NCBI RefSeq assembly: GCF_013317235.1
Contig: NZ_WLCM01000021.1
Coordinates: 1-64,000 of the forward strand
From: Leisingera sp. ANG59
Lineage (GTDB): Bacteria; Pseudomonadota; Alphaproteobacteria; Rhodobacterales; Rhodobacteraceae
Direction: 5' to 3'
DNA length: 64,000 nt
A program made the position numbers and the translations under genes. This document shows, piece after piece, positions 9,342 through 17,794 of this stretch. Position 1 is the stretch's first letter, and the number at the start of each line of letters is the position of its first letter. A model generated the notes under the pieces. It was given only the letters and a program-made list of their open reading frames with translations. It was not told the origin of the DNA and did no database searches.

Positions 9342-10582
9342 ACATTGCCCGCCCGCCCCTTGCGGTGGTAGTAAAGGGCTGGCCGCGCCTGTCCGAGACC
9401 TTCATCGCGCAGGAACTGGTTGCCCTCGAGGCCGCTGGCCATGCTTTTGAGATCTGGTCGTTGCGCCACCCTACGGATATCAAGCGCCATCCATTGCATA
9501 CACAGCTGAAAGCGCGTGTAAATTACCTGCCTGAGTATCTGTACGAAGAACCGGTTCGGGTCTGGCGCGCCCGCGAAATGGCACAGCAACTACCCGGGTA
9601 CGGTGAAGCCTACCGCATTTGGCGCGCCGATCTGCGCCGCGACACGACACCCAACCGGATCCGCCGTTTCGGCCAGGCTTGCGTTCTGGCGGCAGAAATG
9701 CCGTGTGAGGTTCTGGGCCTCTACGCGCATTTCCTGCACACGCCGTCCTCCGTGGCCCGCTATGCCGCGATCATGCGCGGGCTGCCGTGGAGCTTTTCCG
9801 CTCATGCCAAGGACATCTGGACCTCGCCTGAATGGGAAATCCGGGAAAAGCTCTCCGCTAACCATCACGGCGCCGCATTTGGTGCCACTTGCACTGGCTT
9901 TGGAGTCAAGCATCTGCAGAAAATGGCGGATACGCCAAAGCGTGTTGATCTGGTCTATCACGGGCTGGATCTGACCCGCTTTCCTGCGCCGCCGGAACGC
10001 CGGCCGCGCCAGCCACAAGACCCTGTTCATTTCATATCTGTTGGCCGCTTGGTCGAAAAGAAGGGATTCGACCGTCTTATAGCTGCACTGGCTTTGCTGC
10101 CTGCAGGCCTTGACTGGCACTGGAGTCATATCGGCGGCGGCGGGCTGGGTGACCTTCTGCAAGGTATGGCCGAAGATGCAGGCATTGCCGATCGCATCAC
10201 GTGGCGCGGTGCCTGCGACCAGCCGGAGGTGATCGAGGCGATGCGCTCATCTGACCTGTTCGTACTCCCTAGCAGGGTAGCAACCGATGGCGATCGGGAC
10301 GGGCTGCCGAACGTGCTGATGGAGGCCGCCTCGCAGTCTCTGCCGATCCTATCGACCCCGGTTTCAGCGATCCCGGAATTCATTAAACATGGGAAACACG
10401 GGCTTTTGAGCAAAGACAGTCCGGAGGCGCTGGCAGAGAGTCTGCTCTATGCCGCCCGGCACCCCCAGAAACTGGCAGAAATGGCCCAGGCCGCATTGGT
10501 CCGCTTGCGTAGCGATTTTGGGATGGATCCAGGAATTGCCCAGCTTTCGAAACGGCTGAACGCCATGCTAAAGAACGGCTGA
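9338..10582 (+). CDS. Glycosyltransferase family 4 (colanic-acid type)
   Basis: A 414-residue GT4 enzyme. The N-terminal lobe begins with KGWPRLSETFIAQE, the pattern of retaining transferases such as WcaL/AmsK that build exopolysaccharide repeat units. The C-terminal lobe has FISVGRLVEKKGFDRLI and, at about residues 318-340, DGLPNVLMEAASQSLPIL, which includes the donor-binding region of GT4. It overlaps the previous gene by ATGA and ends five bases before the next start, so it is co-translated with its neighbours. It probably adds a hexose to a growing glycan; specificity cannot be inferred. Confidence 0.85.
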   Translation: MNIARPPLAVVVKGWPRLSETFIAQELVALEAAGHAFEIWSLRHPTDIKRHPLHTQLKARVNYLPEYLYEEPVRVWRAREMAQQLPGYGEAYRIWRADLRRDTTPNRIRRFGQACVLAAEMPCEVLGLYAHFLHTPSSVARYAAIMRGLPWSFSAHAKDIWTSPEWEIREKLSANHHGAAFGATCTGFGVKHLQKMADTPKRVDLVYHGLDLTRFPAPPERRPRQPQDPVHFISVGRLVEKKGFDRLIAALALLPAGLDWHWSHIGGGGLGDLLQGMAEDAGIADRITWRGACDQPEVIEAMRSSDLFVLPSRVATDGDRDGLPNVLMEAASQSLPILSTPVSAIPEFIKHGKHGLLSKDSPEALAESLLYAARHPQKLAEMAQAALVRLRSDFGMDPGIAQLSKRLNAMLKNG

Positions 10583-10587
10583 ACCCC

Positions 10588-11676
10588 ATGCTGCCGGGAG
10601 CCGGAAAGCGGGTTGTTTTTTACGCGCCGATGAAACCGCCGAACCATCCTGTTCCCTCTGGCGACCGCGAAATTGCGCGCAATCTGATGGCCCTTTTCGA
10701 ATCCAGCGGCGCAGAGGTGCAGCTTGCATCGCACCTGCGGATCTATGACAAGCACGGCGATCAGGCCCAGCAGACAGCCTTGCGCGCAGAGGCGGAAGCC
10801 GACATCTGCCAGCTGATTGCGCATATGCCGGAAGCGGACATCTGGGTCACGTATCACAACTACTACAAGGCCCCGGACCTGATTGGCCCAGTCGTGGCGC
10901 GTGCCCGAGGTGTCCCGTATGTGCAGATCGAATCCACCCGCGCCCGAAAGCGATTGACCGGACCTTGGTCGGGGTTCGCCGAGGCCGCCCATGCGGCCGC
11001 AGATGCCGCAGATGCAATATTCTATTTTACTGAACGGGACCGTTTTGCGCTGGATCGTGACCGGTGCGGCAGCCAGATCATTACTTGCCTGCCGCCCTTT
11101 CTTCCGCGTGACAGGCTACCAGCGCTCTCGTCCCTAGAAGGACCCATGCTGGCCGCTGGCATGATGCGCACGGGCGACAAGCTGGCCTCATACGGCATCA
11201 TTGCGGAAACGCTTGCGCATCTGCCCGGGGAATGGCACCTGAACCTCGCGGGCGATGGCCCAGCACGGCCTGCAGTCGAGGCGCTGATGGCCCCCTTTGC
11301 GGAAAGAGTCCGCTTCCTTGGGCAACTCTCCCGCGCGGAACTTGCTGCAGCTTATGCAAAGGCCAGCTTGTTTCTGTGGCCAGGCGTCAATGAAGCCTTT
11401 GGCATGGTCTATCTGGAGGCGCAGGCCCATGGGGTGCCAGTTGCTGCTCAGGACCGCCCCGGCGTGCGGGATGTGCTGCTGCCCGGGACCTACCCGGTGC
11501 CGGAAGCCGGCCCGCACGCACTCGCATCCTATATAACCCGGCTTCTTGCAAACCCTGAGCTGCGAGCAAAAACTGCCCTGAATGCCCGTCGCTACATATC
11601 AAACAATCATCTTGCTCCTTCTGCCGCCCGGAATTTTTGGGAAACGGTGCTGCCGCTGATGGAAAACTCCGCATGA
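10588..11676 (+). CDS. Glycosyltransferase family 4
   Basis: A 362-residue GT4-type transferase. It has the paired glutamates of the donor site in NEAFGMVYLEAQAHG (E269 and E277), preceded by a FLGQLSRAELAAAYAKAS segment common in the C-terminal lobe of this family. The N-terminal lobe begins VVFYAPMKPPNHPVPSGDRE; a KPP-N-PSGDR pattern near the start is unusual and may mark a subgroup. Its stop overlaps the histidine-phosphatase start by ATGA. It is likely a cytoplasmic enzyme of the same glycan pathway as its neighbours. Confidence 0.82.
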   Translation: MLPGAGKRVVFYAPMKPPNHPVPSGDREIARNLMALFESSGAEVQLASHLRIYDKHGDQAQQTALRAEAEADICQLIAHMPEADIWVTYHNYYKAPDLIGPVVARARGVPYVQIESTRARKRLTGPWSGFAEAAHAAADAADAIFYFTERDRFALDRDRCGSQIITCLPPFLPRDRLPALSSLEGPMLAAGMMRTGDKLASYGIIAETLAHLPGEWHLNLAGDGPARPAVEALMAPFAERVRFLGQLSRAELAAAYAKASLFLWPGVNEAFGMVYLEAQAHGVPVAAQDRPGVRDVLLPGTYPVPEAGPHALASYITRLLANPELRAKTALNARRYISNNHLAPSAARNFWETVLPLMENSA

Positions 11677-12260
11677 TCCGCCTCGCTTTATTGCGCCACG
11701 GCCATACAGCGTGGAACCGCGCCGGCCGCATCCAAGGCTGTAGCGACATTCCGCTGGATGACGCAGCCCGGGCAGAGTTGGGCAGCTACACCCTGCCAGA
11801 GGACTGGCGGCACGCAGAGCTTTGGTCCAGCCCGCTGATGCGCGCGACGGAAACTGCGCAGCTTGTCGCCAGACGGTGCCCGCGTACCGCACCGGAGCTG
11901 ATCGAAATGAACTGGGGCGATTGGGAAGGGCTTTATGGTCTGGACCTGAAAGCCGACCCGGATAGCGGCTTTTGCGATATAGAAGACTGGGGCTGGAATT
12001 ACCGTCCGCCCGGAGGGGAGAGCCCGGCGGAAGTCTGGTCCCGTATCGAACCTTGGCTTTACGCGCTGAAACGGGATGCCGTTGCTGTTTGCCATATCGG
12101 TATCATGCGGATGATCCTGGCACGAGCGCACGGCTGGGATTTCGACGGCCCCGTCCCATTCCGCATCAAACGGAACCGGCTGTTTGTGGTGGAGGTTGAT
12201 CGTCAAAACCTTCATCCGTGGCCGGACCCGGTGCGGCTTCCTCGCAAGGGTTCCTCATGA
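11673..12260 (+). CDS. Histidine phosphatase family protein (phosphoglycerate-mutase-like)
   Basis: A 195-residue protein of the branch 1 histidine phosphatase superfamily. The catalytic RHG motif is at residues 8-10 (LLRHGHTAWN), followed by the GCSDIPL segment. The second catalytic histidine is at about 141 in CHIG. The start at 11673 is set by the ATGA overlap with the preceding glycosyltransferase and puts RHG at the usual distance from the N-terminus. Between glycosyltransferases it more likely removes phosphate from a sugar-phosphate intermediate than acts in glycolysis. Histidine phosphatases do this in some glycosylglycerate pathways, but that link here is inference. Confidence 0.85.
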   Translation: MIRLALLRHGHTAWNRAGRIQGCSDIPLDDAARAELGSYTLPEDWRHAELWSSPLMRATETAQLVARRCPRTAPELIEMNWGDWEGLYGLDLKADPDSGFCDIEDWGWNYRPPGGESPAEVWSRIEPWLYALKRDAVAVCHIGIMRMILARAHGWDFDGPVPFRIKRNRLFVVEVDRQNLHPWPDPVRLPRKGSS

Positions 12261-13393
12261 AAGTTCTGATTGCTGTCACACATTTGCTGGGCACCGGCCA
12301 TTTGTCCCGAGCACTGACACTGGCTCGGGCCTTCATTACCGCAGGCCACAAAGTGCAAGTCGTCTCCGGCGGTTTTCCGGCACCGCAGTTGAACACCGAA
12401 GGAGCCGGCTTGATCCAGCTGCCGCCGTTACGTTCGGATGGGGTGAACTTCACCCGCCTCCTGACAAAGGATGGTTCGCTGGCTGACGAGGCATATTTTA
12501 GCCATCGCCGGGCAGCCCTTTGCGCCGCACTGCGGGACTTGCAACCTGACGTGTTGATCACTGAACTCTACCCTTTTGGCCGCCGCTCCTTGCGAAAGGA
12601 ATTCCTGGCGCTGCTGGAAACAGCCCGCACCCTGCCACGGCGTCCGGTGGTCCTATCCTCCATCCGCGACATCCTCGCCCCCCCTTCCAAACCGGAAAAA
12701 GCGGAAAAGGCTGACGCGGTCATCGCTCAGCATTATGACGCGGTTCTAGTTCACTCCGATCCCTCAGCAACCCCGCTAAACGCGAGCTGGCCGGTCTCTG
12801 GTATGCTGGCAGCCAAACTGCGCTACACCGGTTATGTGGCCCCGGCTGCCGCAGGCCCGCACCCGGATCAGGCAGGCATGGGCGAAGTGCTCGTAAGCGC
12901 AGGCGGCGGCAGTGTGGGAACTCCGGTCTATCGCTGCGCCTTAGAGGCCGCCAGGCTGATGCCCGGCACACCATGGAGATTGCTTGTGGGCGGATCAGAT
13001 GCCGATGAGCGCATTGCGGAATTTGCCAAGGCTAGGTCCCCTGCCCTCCTGGAGCCGGCCCGTCAGGACTTTCGTCTGATGCTTTCCCATGCCACAGCCT
13101 CAGTCAGCATGTGCGGCTACAACACAGCGCTGGACCTTTTGCAGGCCGGTACGCCCGCTGTGCTGGTGCCGTTCGACGCTGGAAACGAGACCGAACAAGG
13201 CCTGCGCGCGGCCAGCCTCGCGCCGTTAAATGGCATAGAAGTCGTAGAAACTGCCAACCTTTCTCCCGAAACGCTATGCGCTGCGGTCAAGACGGCAATG
13301 CAGGCTCCGCCGCGGCTTGCAGGCGGTTTCAGGTTTGACGGAGCGGCCCGGAGTGTGGAGATTGCCGCAGAACTTGCGGGAGGGCGCGGATGA
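12257..13393 (+). CDS. Predicted glycosyltransferase, MurG/COG4671-like (second copy)
   Basis: A 378-residue GT-B protein with the glycine loop GTGHLSRALTLARAF at residues 12-26. It has a central SSIRDILAPP motif that mirrors LRDVLDEP of the gene at 8115, and a donor-domain motif MCGYNTALDLLQAGTPAVLVPF. ATG 12257 is chosen because it overlaps the phosphatase stop (ATGA) and places the glycine loop at the N-terminus; the frame is open to 12218. It overlaps the deacetylase gene by ATGA. Two such transferases in one operon suggest two related but distinct transfer steps. Confidence 0.78.
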   Translation: MKVLIAVTHLLGTGHLSRALTLARAFITAGHKVQVVSGGFPAPQLNTEGAGLIQLPPLRSDGVNFTRLLTKDGSLADEAYFSHRRAALCAALRDLQPDVLITELYPFGRRSLRKEFLALLETARTLPRRPVVLSSIRDILAPPSKPEKAEKADAVIAQHYDAVLVHSDPSATPLNASWPVSGMLAAKLRYTGYVAPAAAGPHPDQAGMGEVLVSAGGGSVGTPVYRCALEAARLMPGTPWRLLVGGSDADERIAEFAKARSPALLEPARQDFRLMLSHATASVSMCGYNTALDLLQAGTPAVLVPFDAGNETEQGLRAASLAPLNGIEVVETANLSPETLCAAVKTAMQAPPRLAGGFRFDGAARSVEIAAELAGGRG

Positions 13394-14148
13394 CACCGGA
13401 TTGGAGCGGGCTGGACCGGGAACTGGACAATTGGCAGCAGGCTGGGCTAACGCTGCCACTGTGGTGGCGGGACGATGATGCAATGTCCCAGTCTTCTGAA
13501 TTGGAACGGCTGGCAGCGCTCTCGGAAGATCTGGATCTGCCGGTCCATTTGGCCGTGATTCCGCAAGGTGCTACAGCTGACTTGGCCCGTTTTGTTTCGG
13601 AGCATCCCACTCTCATCCCGGTCGTCCACGGCTGGGCCCACCAGAACCACGCACCGGCAGGAGAAAAGAAAGCCGAATTCGGCACACACCGCCCGCTGGA
13701 GGAATTGCTGGACGACGCCGAGCGCGGCCTGGTTGCGCTGCAGAAGATGTTTGGCGGTGTTTTGCGGCCAATGTTTGTTCCGCCGTGGAACCGGATCTCA
13801 CCGGAAATGCTGACTTGGCTGGCGGGCGCCGGATATACTGCCGTGTCGACTTTCACACCACGCAAAGCCGCCAAACCCGCATCCGGCCTGTTGCGGGTGA
13901 ACACACATCTCGATCCGATCGACTGGAAAGGAGGCCGCGGTCTGCTGCCAGTCGACCAGTTGACCGCACAGGTGGCACGCCAGCTGCGCGACCGCCGCAT
14001 GGGTGATGCGGACAATGCGGAACCCTATGGGATCCTCACCCACCACCTGGTGCATGATGACTCAATCTGGACCTTCATCAGCGCACTGGTGAAACGTCTG
14101 CTGGATGGCCCGGCGGAGGCCTGGATTTATGATGAAAGGATGTCCTGA
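13390..14148 (+). CDS. Polysaccharide deacetylase family protein (NodB-like)
   Basis: A 252-residue protein with metal-binding features of NodB-type carbohydrate esterases. An aspartate cluster RDDDA lies at 27-31, a histidine motif HGWAHQNH at 80-87 (H80 and H84 as the H-x3-H ligands), and a VPPWNR motif near 131. These enzymes remove acetyl groups from N-acetylated sugars. There is no signal peptide, so it probably acts on a cytoplasmic intermediate, unlike secreted chitin or peptidoglycan deacetylases. It starts in an ATGA overlap and its stop directly abuts the methyltransferase ATG. Confidence 0.82.
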   Translation: MTPDWSGLDRELDNWQQAGLTLPLWWRDDDAMSQSSELERLAALSEDLDLPVHLAVIPQGATADLARFVSEHPTLIPVVHGWAHQNHAPAGEKKAEFGTHRPLEELLDDAERGLVALQKMFGGVLRPMFVPPWNRISPEMLTWLAGAGYTAVSTFTPRKAAKPASGLLRVNTHLDPIDWKGGRGLLPVDQLTAQVARQLRDRRMGDADNAEPYGILTHHLVHDDSIWTFISALVKRLLDGPAEAWIYDERMS

Positions 14149-14628
14149 ATGAGCCGTCTCGATTCCATGCTGCGCCGCCTGACCGCTCAGCGTGACGGTC
14201 TGAACTGGGCTGCGGAGCAGATCAGCCAGATGGACGGTGACGTGCTGGACATGGGGCTGGGCAATGGGCGCACTTATGACCACTTGCGCGAGATCCTGGC
14301 CACCCGAAGAATCTGGGTTATTGACCGGGTCCTGCAATGTCACCCGTCCTGCGTCCCGCCTGAGAAGGATTTTCTGCAGGGTGAGGCCAAGCCGATGCTC
14401 GAGCTGCTTGCCGCGGAAGGCCGCAAGGTCGCCCTCGCCCACTACGACTTCGGCTTTGGCGTTAAAGAAAAAGACGTTGCAGAAGCCGCCGCCCTATCGC
14501 CATTTATTGCCCGAGTAATGGTTCCTGGCGGCATCATTGTTGCAGGCCAGCCGCTGACGGGTTTCGAGGAGCTGGACGGCCCCAACGGCATCCCGGCCGG
14601 GCGTTATATGTTTTACCGGGCCGGCTGA
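14149..14628 (+). CDS. Small class I SAM-dependent methyltransferase
   Basis: A 159-residue protein with the SAM-binding loop DVLDMGLGNGRTYDHL at about residues 27-42 and a Rossmann-like alternation of strands and helices. The C-terminal part has VMVPGGIIVAGQPL, a late strand of the fold. The size and the LGNGRTYDH motif resemble a family of compact proteobacterial methyltransferases annotated as S-adenosyl-L-methionine methyltransferase. It starts at the base after the deacetylase stop and is the last gene of the cluster, convergent with phnM 57 bp later. It probably methylates the glycan or lipid product; the target is unknown. Confidence 0.75.
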   Translation: MSRLDSMLRRLTAQRDGLNWAAEQISQMDGDVLDMGLGNGRTYDHLREILATRRIWVIDRVLQCHPSCVPPEKDFLQGEAKPMLELLAAEGRKVALAHYDFGFGVKEKDVAEAAALSPFIARVMVPGGIIVAGQPLTGFEELDGPNGIPAGRYMFYRAG

Positions 14629-14685
14629 CACCGCGCCAGCTCTCAATGTGCAGGTGCACTCATCGCACTGGGCTTCGAACGTGGC

Positions 14686-15828
14686 TCAAGCCACCCGCAC
14701 CCCGCGTGACCACACCCCTCGCAGAGCCGGCGTGCCAGCCTTAATGCCAAACCGAACCAGGTCAGCACGTTTGCCGGTTTCCATCCTGCCCCTGTCCTCC
14801 AGGCCGACGGCATCGGCCGGTGCATGGGTTACAGTGCCCAGCCCCCGCGCCATATCCCCCCATTGCTGGCCTAGAAGGACCGCAGCCATAAGCAGCGCTG
14901 CTGGCACATAGTCAGACGACAGAATATCGAGCAATTCCAAATCAGCCAAATCATGCGCCGCAACATTGCCGGAATGGGAGCCACCACGGATCAAGTTTGG
15001 CGCCCCCATCATCACCTTAATGCCATGCGTCTTGCATGCCTGCGCAGCCTCCACCGTAGTCGGAAACTCAGCCAGACGGATACCATGGCCTGCGGATACG
15101 GCCACCTGAGCCGCCGTCGTGTCGTCATGGCTTGCCAGCACAGCGCCGAAGCGCTTGGCTGCCCTTACAGCCTCAGCCTCGTGCAGCGCACCATAGGTCT
15201 GCTGCAGCTCAATCAGATGGGCCACATGTGCCTGAAAGGCCGCGTCGTCAAACCCGTGCTTGCCCTTTACATATTGCTCTAGCTTGGAAATGTCGCGGAA
15301 CTGGCGCTGGCCCGGCGTGTGATCCATCAGAGAGACCAGTCCGACACGGTCAGCTTCTCCAAAAGCATTCAGTTCTTCCACTAAAGTATCAGTGCACACC
15401 TCCGCCCGAAGATGGAGAAAGTGTGAGATTTTCAGAGCGTTCGCAGCCCGCAGCTCAAGAAGTTCCGACGCCAGTTGCCGGGCGTATGCGCCATAACGGC
15501 TTTCCCGGCGGCTGATCGACCCCACGCGCATGGCATCAAACACCGTGGTGATGCCGGTGCCCGCCAGTTCCGCGTCATGCGCGATGATGGCGCTGGCGTG
15601 CGGCCAGTCCACCTTGGGGCGCGGCTGGATATGGCGTTCCAGGTTGTCCGTGTGCAGTTCAACCAGACCGGGGCTGACGTAATCCCCTGCACAGTCCACC
15701 GCACCCGCCGGGACTGAAGAGCCGTCAGAAATGTCTGCAATCACACCGCCGGTTAATTTCACACTGCCGGTCCGGATCTCGCCCGGAAGCACCAGTGCAG
15801 CATTGGCAAGGACCATCTCTTCTGTCAT
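14686..15828 (-). CDS. phnM: Ribose 1-methylphosphonate 5-triphosphate diphosphatase PhnM
   Basis: A 380-residue amidohydrolase-fold enzyme. PhnM removes pyrophosphate from alpha-D-ribose 1-methylphosphonate 5-triphosphate, the step before C-P bond cleavage. The metal-binding pattern ELHTDNLERH lies at residues 57-66; PhnM proteins carry HTDNLE here in place of the HxH of other amidohydrolases. The C-terminus ends with KRADLVRF and a short tail as usual. It is on the minus strand, diverging from the DUF1045 gene with a 50-bp gap, so it is separated from the phnN end of the main phn block and probably has its own promoter. Confidence 0.93.
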   Translation of the reverse strand: MTEEMVLANAALVLPGEIRTGSVKLTGGVIADISDGSSVPAGAVDCAGDYVSPGLVELHTDNLERHIQPRPKVDWPHASAIIAHDAELAGTGITTVFDAMRVGSISRRESRYGAYARQLASELLELRAANALKISHFLHLRAEVCTDTLVEELNAFGEADRVGLVSLMDHTPGQRQFRDISKLEQYVKGKHGFDDAAFQAHVAHLIELQQTYGALHEAEAVRAAKRFGAVLASHDDTTAAQVAVSAGHGIRLAEFPTTVEAAQACKTHGIKVMMGAPNLIRGGSHSGNVAAHDLADLELLDILSSDYVPAALLMAAVLLGQQWGDMARGLGTVTHAPADAVGLEDRGRMETGKRADLVRFGIKAGTPALRGVWSRGVRVA

Positions 15829-15878
15829 CTGAACTTCACATCTTTCGAGCTATGGAAGGCCACGTTTAGGAGGCCAAT

Positions 15879-16562
15879 GTGACATTGACGCGATACGCGA
15901 TCTATTACGCCCCGCCCGCCGATGCGGATTGGAGCCGGTTTGCGGCCAGCTGGCTCGGCTGGGACATGGAGACGGGCACTCGCCTGCCGCATCCGGACAT
16001 AGCAGGGCTGGACATTGGCGCGATCACGGAAGTGCCGCGAAAATATGGGCTGCACGCGACAATGAAGCCGCCGATGCGCCTGGCCGAAGGTCGCACGCAG
16101 GCAGCGCTTGAAGCCGCCTGCAAAACCTTTGCGTCTTCGCACAAGCCAGTTAGGTTTGAGGGCCTTCACTTGGCCCGCCTTGGCCGTTTTCTTGCTTTGC
16201 GTCCAACCGGTGACCAATCTGCTTTGAACAGGCTTGCAGCAAATTGCGTGACTGAACTCGACATGTTTCGAGCGCCGCTGTCCTCGGAAGATCTGGACCG
16301 CCGCCGCGCCGCGGGCCTGTCGCCGAAGCAGGACGAGAACCTCACCCGCTGGGGCTACCCTTATGTTCTCAGTCAGTTCCGCTTTCACATTACGCTGACA
16401 GGAAAACTGCCCAAACCGGATTTGCCCGCCGTGGAGGCCGCACTGAATGAGCGCTTGGTCCCTCTGCTGCCTGCGCCCTTGCTGATCCGCGATCTGGCGC
16501 TGGTAGGCGAAGCACCGGATGGCAGCTTTCACCTGATTCAACGCTACGCCCTCTCTGGCTGA
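15879..16562 (+). CDS. DUF1045 protein, 2H phosphoesterase superfamily, phosphonate-associated
   Basis: A 227-residue protein of the DUF1045 family, annotated in other genomes as a putative phosphonate metabolism protein. Two H-x-T motifs, HAT at 59-61 and HIT at 170-172, are the catalytic signature of 2H phosphoesterases, which act on cyclic phosphates or RNA ends. The start is a GTG at 15879 with a strong AGGAGG five bases upstream; an ATG two bases earlier is in another frame. It diverges from phnM and its 3' end overlaps the 3' end of phnN by 19 bp. A role in opening the cyclic ribose phosphate made by C-P lyase is attractive but unproven. Confidence 0.85.
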   Translation: MTLTRYAIYYAPPADADWSRFAASWLGWDMETGTRLPHPDIAGLDIGAITEVPRKYGLHATMKPPMRLAEGRTQAALEAACKTFASSHKPVRFEGLHLARLGRFLALRPTGDQSALNRLAANCVTELDMFRAPLSSEDLDRRRAAGLSPKQDENLTRWGYPYVLSQFRFHITLTGKLPKPDLPAVEAALNERLVPLLPAPLLIRDLALVGEAPDGSFHLIQRYALSG

Positions 16563-17104
16563 ATGACCGCCAGCGCAGCGTACACCGCTGCGCTGAGCGC
16601 GCCGCTGTTGTCAATTACATGAACTCTGCGCAATCCTGCTGGCAGCGGATATTCCGCGCGGGCAAGACGGCGCCGCACCTCAACCGCGCTCTCCCGCCCG
16701 CGGGCTGCGAGCCGCTCAGCCAGCACCTGCGGGTGTGCAGTCACCCAAAACACAATGAATTGGCCGAACTTTTCCTGCGCCTCCAGCAGCACCGCGCGGG
16801 ACAGGTTCACCAGTACACCGGCCGCTCCCTCACGCAGGTTTTCGATGTCACGGGGGATACCGTAGTGGAGGCCATGCGCCTGCCAATGCAGCGAAAAAAT
16901 ACCGCTTTCGGCCAGGGCGGAGAACTCCGCTTCTGATACGGCCTGATAGTCCTCGCCACCGGCTTCGGGCGCTCGCGTGATCACCCGGCGCACCACGCGC
17001 AGTTGAGGGCCTGAGACTGCCAGAGCGGACATGAGACTGTCCTTTCCAACACCTGATGGTCCGACCACTGCAATAACCGGACCTTTTTGGGCCTCCTTGT
17101 TCAT
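16544..17104 (-). CDS. phnN: Ribose 1,5-bisphosphate phosphokinase PhnN
   Basis: A 186-residue P-loop kinase of the guanylate-kinase-like group. Walker A is GPSGVGKDSL at residues 15-24. PhnN phosphorylates ribose 1,5-bisphosphate to PRPP and so recycles the sugar released in the C-P lyase pathway. The ATG at 17104 overlaps the phnL stop (ATGA); the frame continues upstream into phnL but that extension is not family-like. The 3' end runs 19 bp into the convergent DUF1045 gene. It is the last gene of the phnJKLN transcript. Confidence 0.93.
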   Translation of the reverse strand: MNKEAQKGPVIAVVGPSGVGKDSLMSALAVSGPQLRVVRRVITRAPEAGGEDYQAVSEAEFSALAESGIFSLHWQAHGLHYGIPRDIENLREGAAGVLVNLSRAVLLEAQEKFGQFIVFWVTAHPQVLAERLAARGRESAVEVRRRLARAEYPLPAGLRRVHVIDNSGALSAAVYAALAVIQPERA

Positions 17105-17784
17105 GCCATGGCCTTCGGTGAAAAGCCCGAAACGTCCACTAACCGGTCGCATACGGTTTCACGTGCGGCTTCATCATGGAAAATGCCGATAATGGCCGCC
17201 CCCCGTGCCTTGGCGGTCTCGATCAGTCCCAGAACAGTAGCCCGGTTTTGCGCATCGAGGCTGGCCGTTGGCTCATCCAGCAGCATCGCAGGGTAATCAT
17301 AAGCAAAGCCTCGGGCAATATTCACCCGCTGCTGTTCACCGCCGGAAAAGGTCGCAGGGCTAAGGCCCCAAAGCCGTTCCGGGATGTTGAGCTGTACCAG
17401 CAGCGAGGCCGCCTTGTTGCGAGCCTGCTCCACTGGAGTTCCAACCGCCAGCAAGGGCTCAGCCACGACATCCAAAGCCGGCACCCGCGGGACCACACGC
17501 AAGAACTGGCTAACATATCCCAGGGTTTCGCGGCGCAGCGCCAGGATTTCGCGCGGCTCAGCCTTGGCAACATCAACACCGCCGACCATCACCCTGCCAG
17601 AGGCAGCCAAATAGTTGCCATAGATTACCCGCATAAGGGTGGACTTTCCGGCACCGGACACACCAGTCAGCCCAACACATTCCCCGGGTTTAACGCTCAG
17701 CGTTGCGTTTTGCATCACCGGGATCACCGCGCTGCCCTGGTTGTGCAAGGTAAAGCTCTTGCTCACATTGTTCAGTTCAATCAT
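17101..17784 (-). CDS. phnL: C-P lyase complex ABC-type protein PhnL
   Basis: A 227-residue ABC-fold ATPase with Walker A GVSGAGKST at 41-49, signature SGGEQQR and Walker B MLLDEPTASLD. PhnL is a non-transport ABC protein that associates with the C-P lyase core and is required for phosphonate use. It follows phnK after ten bases and overlaps phnN by four. Length and order match other alphaproteobacterial phn operons. Confidence 0.93.
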   Translation of the reverse strand: MIELNNVSKSFTLHNQGSAVIPVMQNATLSVKPGECVGLTGVSGAGKSTLMRVIYGNYLAASGRVMVGGVDVAKAEPREILALRRETLGYVSQFLRVVPRVPALDVVAEPLLAVGTPVEQARNKAASLLVQLNIPERLWGLSPATFSGGEQQRVNIARGFAYDYPAMLLDEPTASLDAQNRATVLGLIETAKARGAAIIGIFHDEAARETVCDRLVDVSGFSPKAMA

Positions 17785-17794
17785 GATCCCGCCC

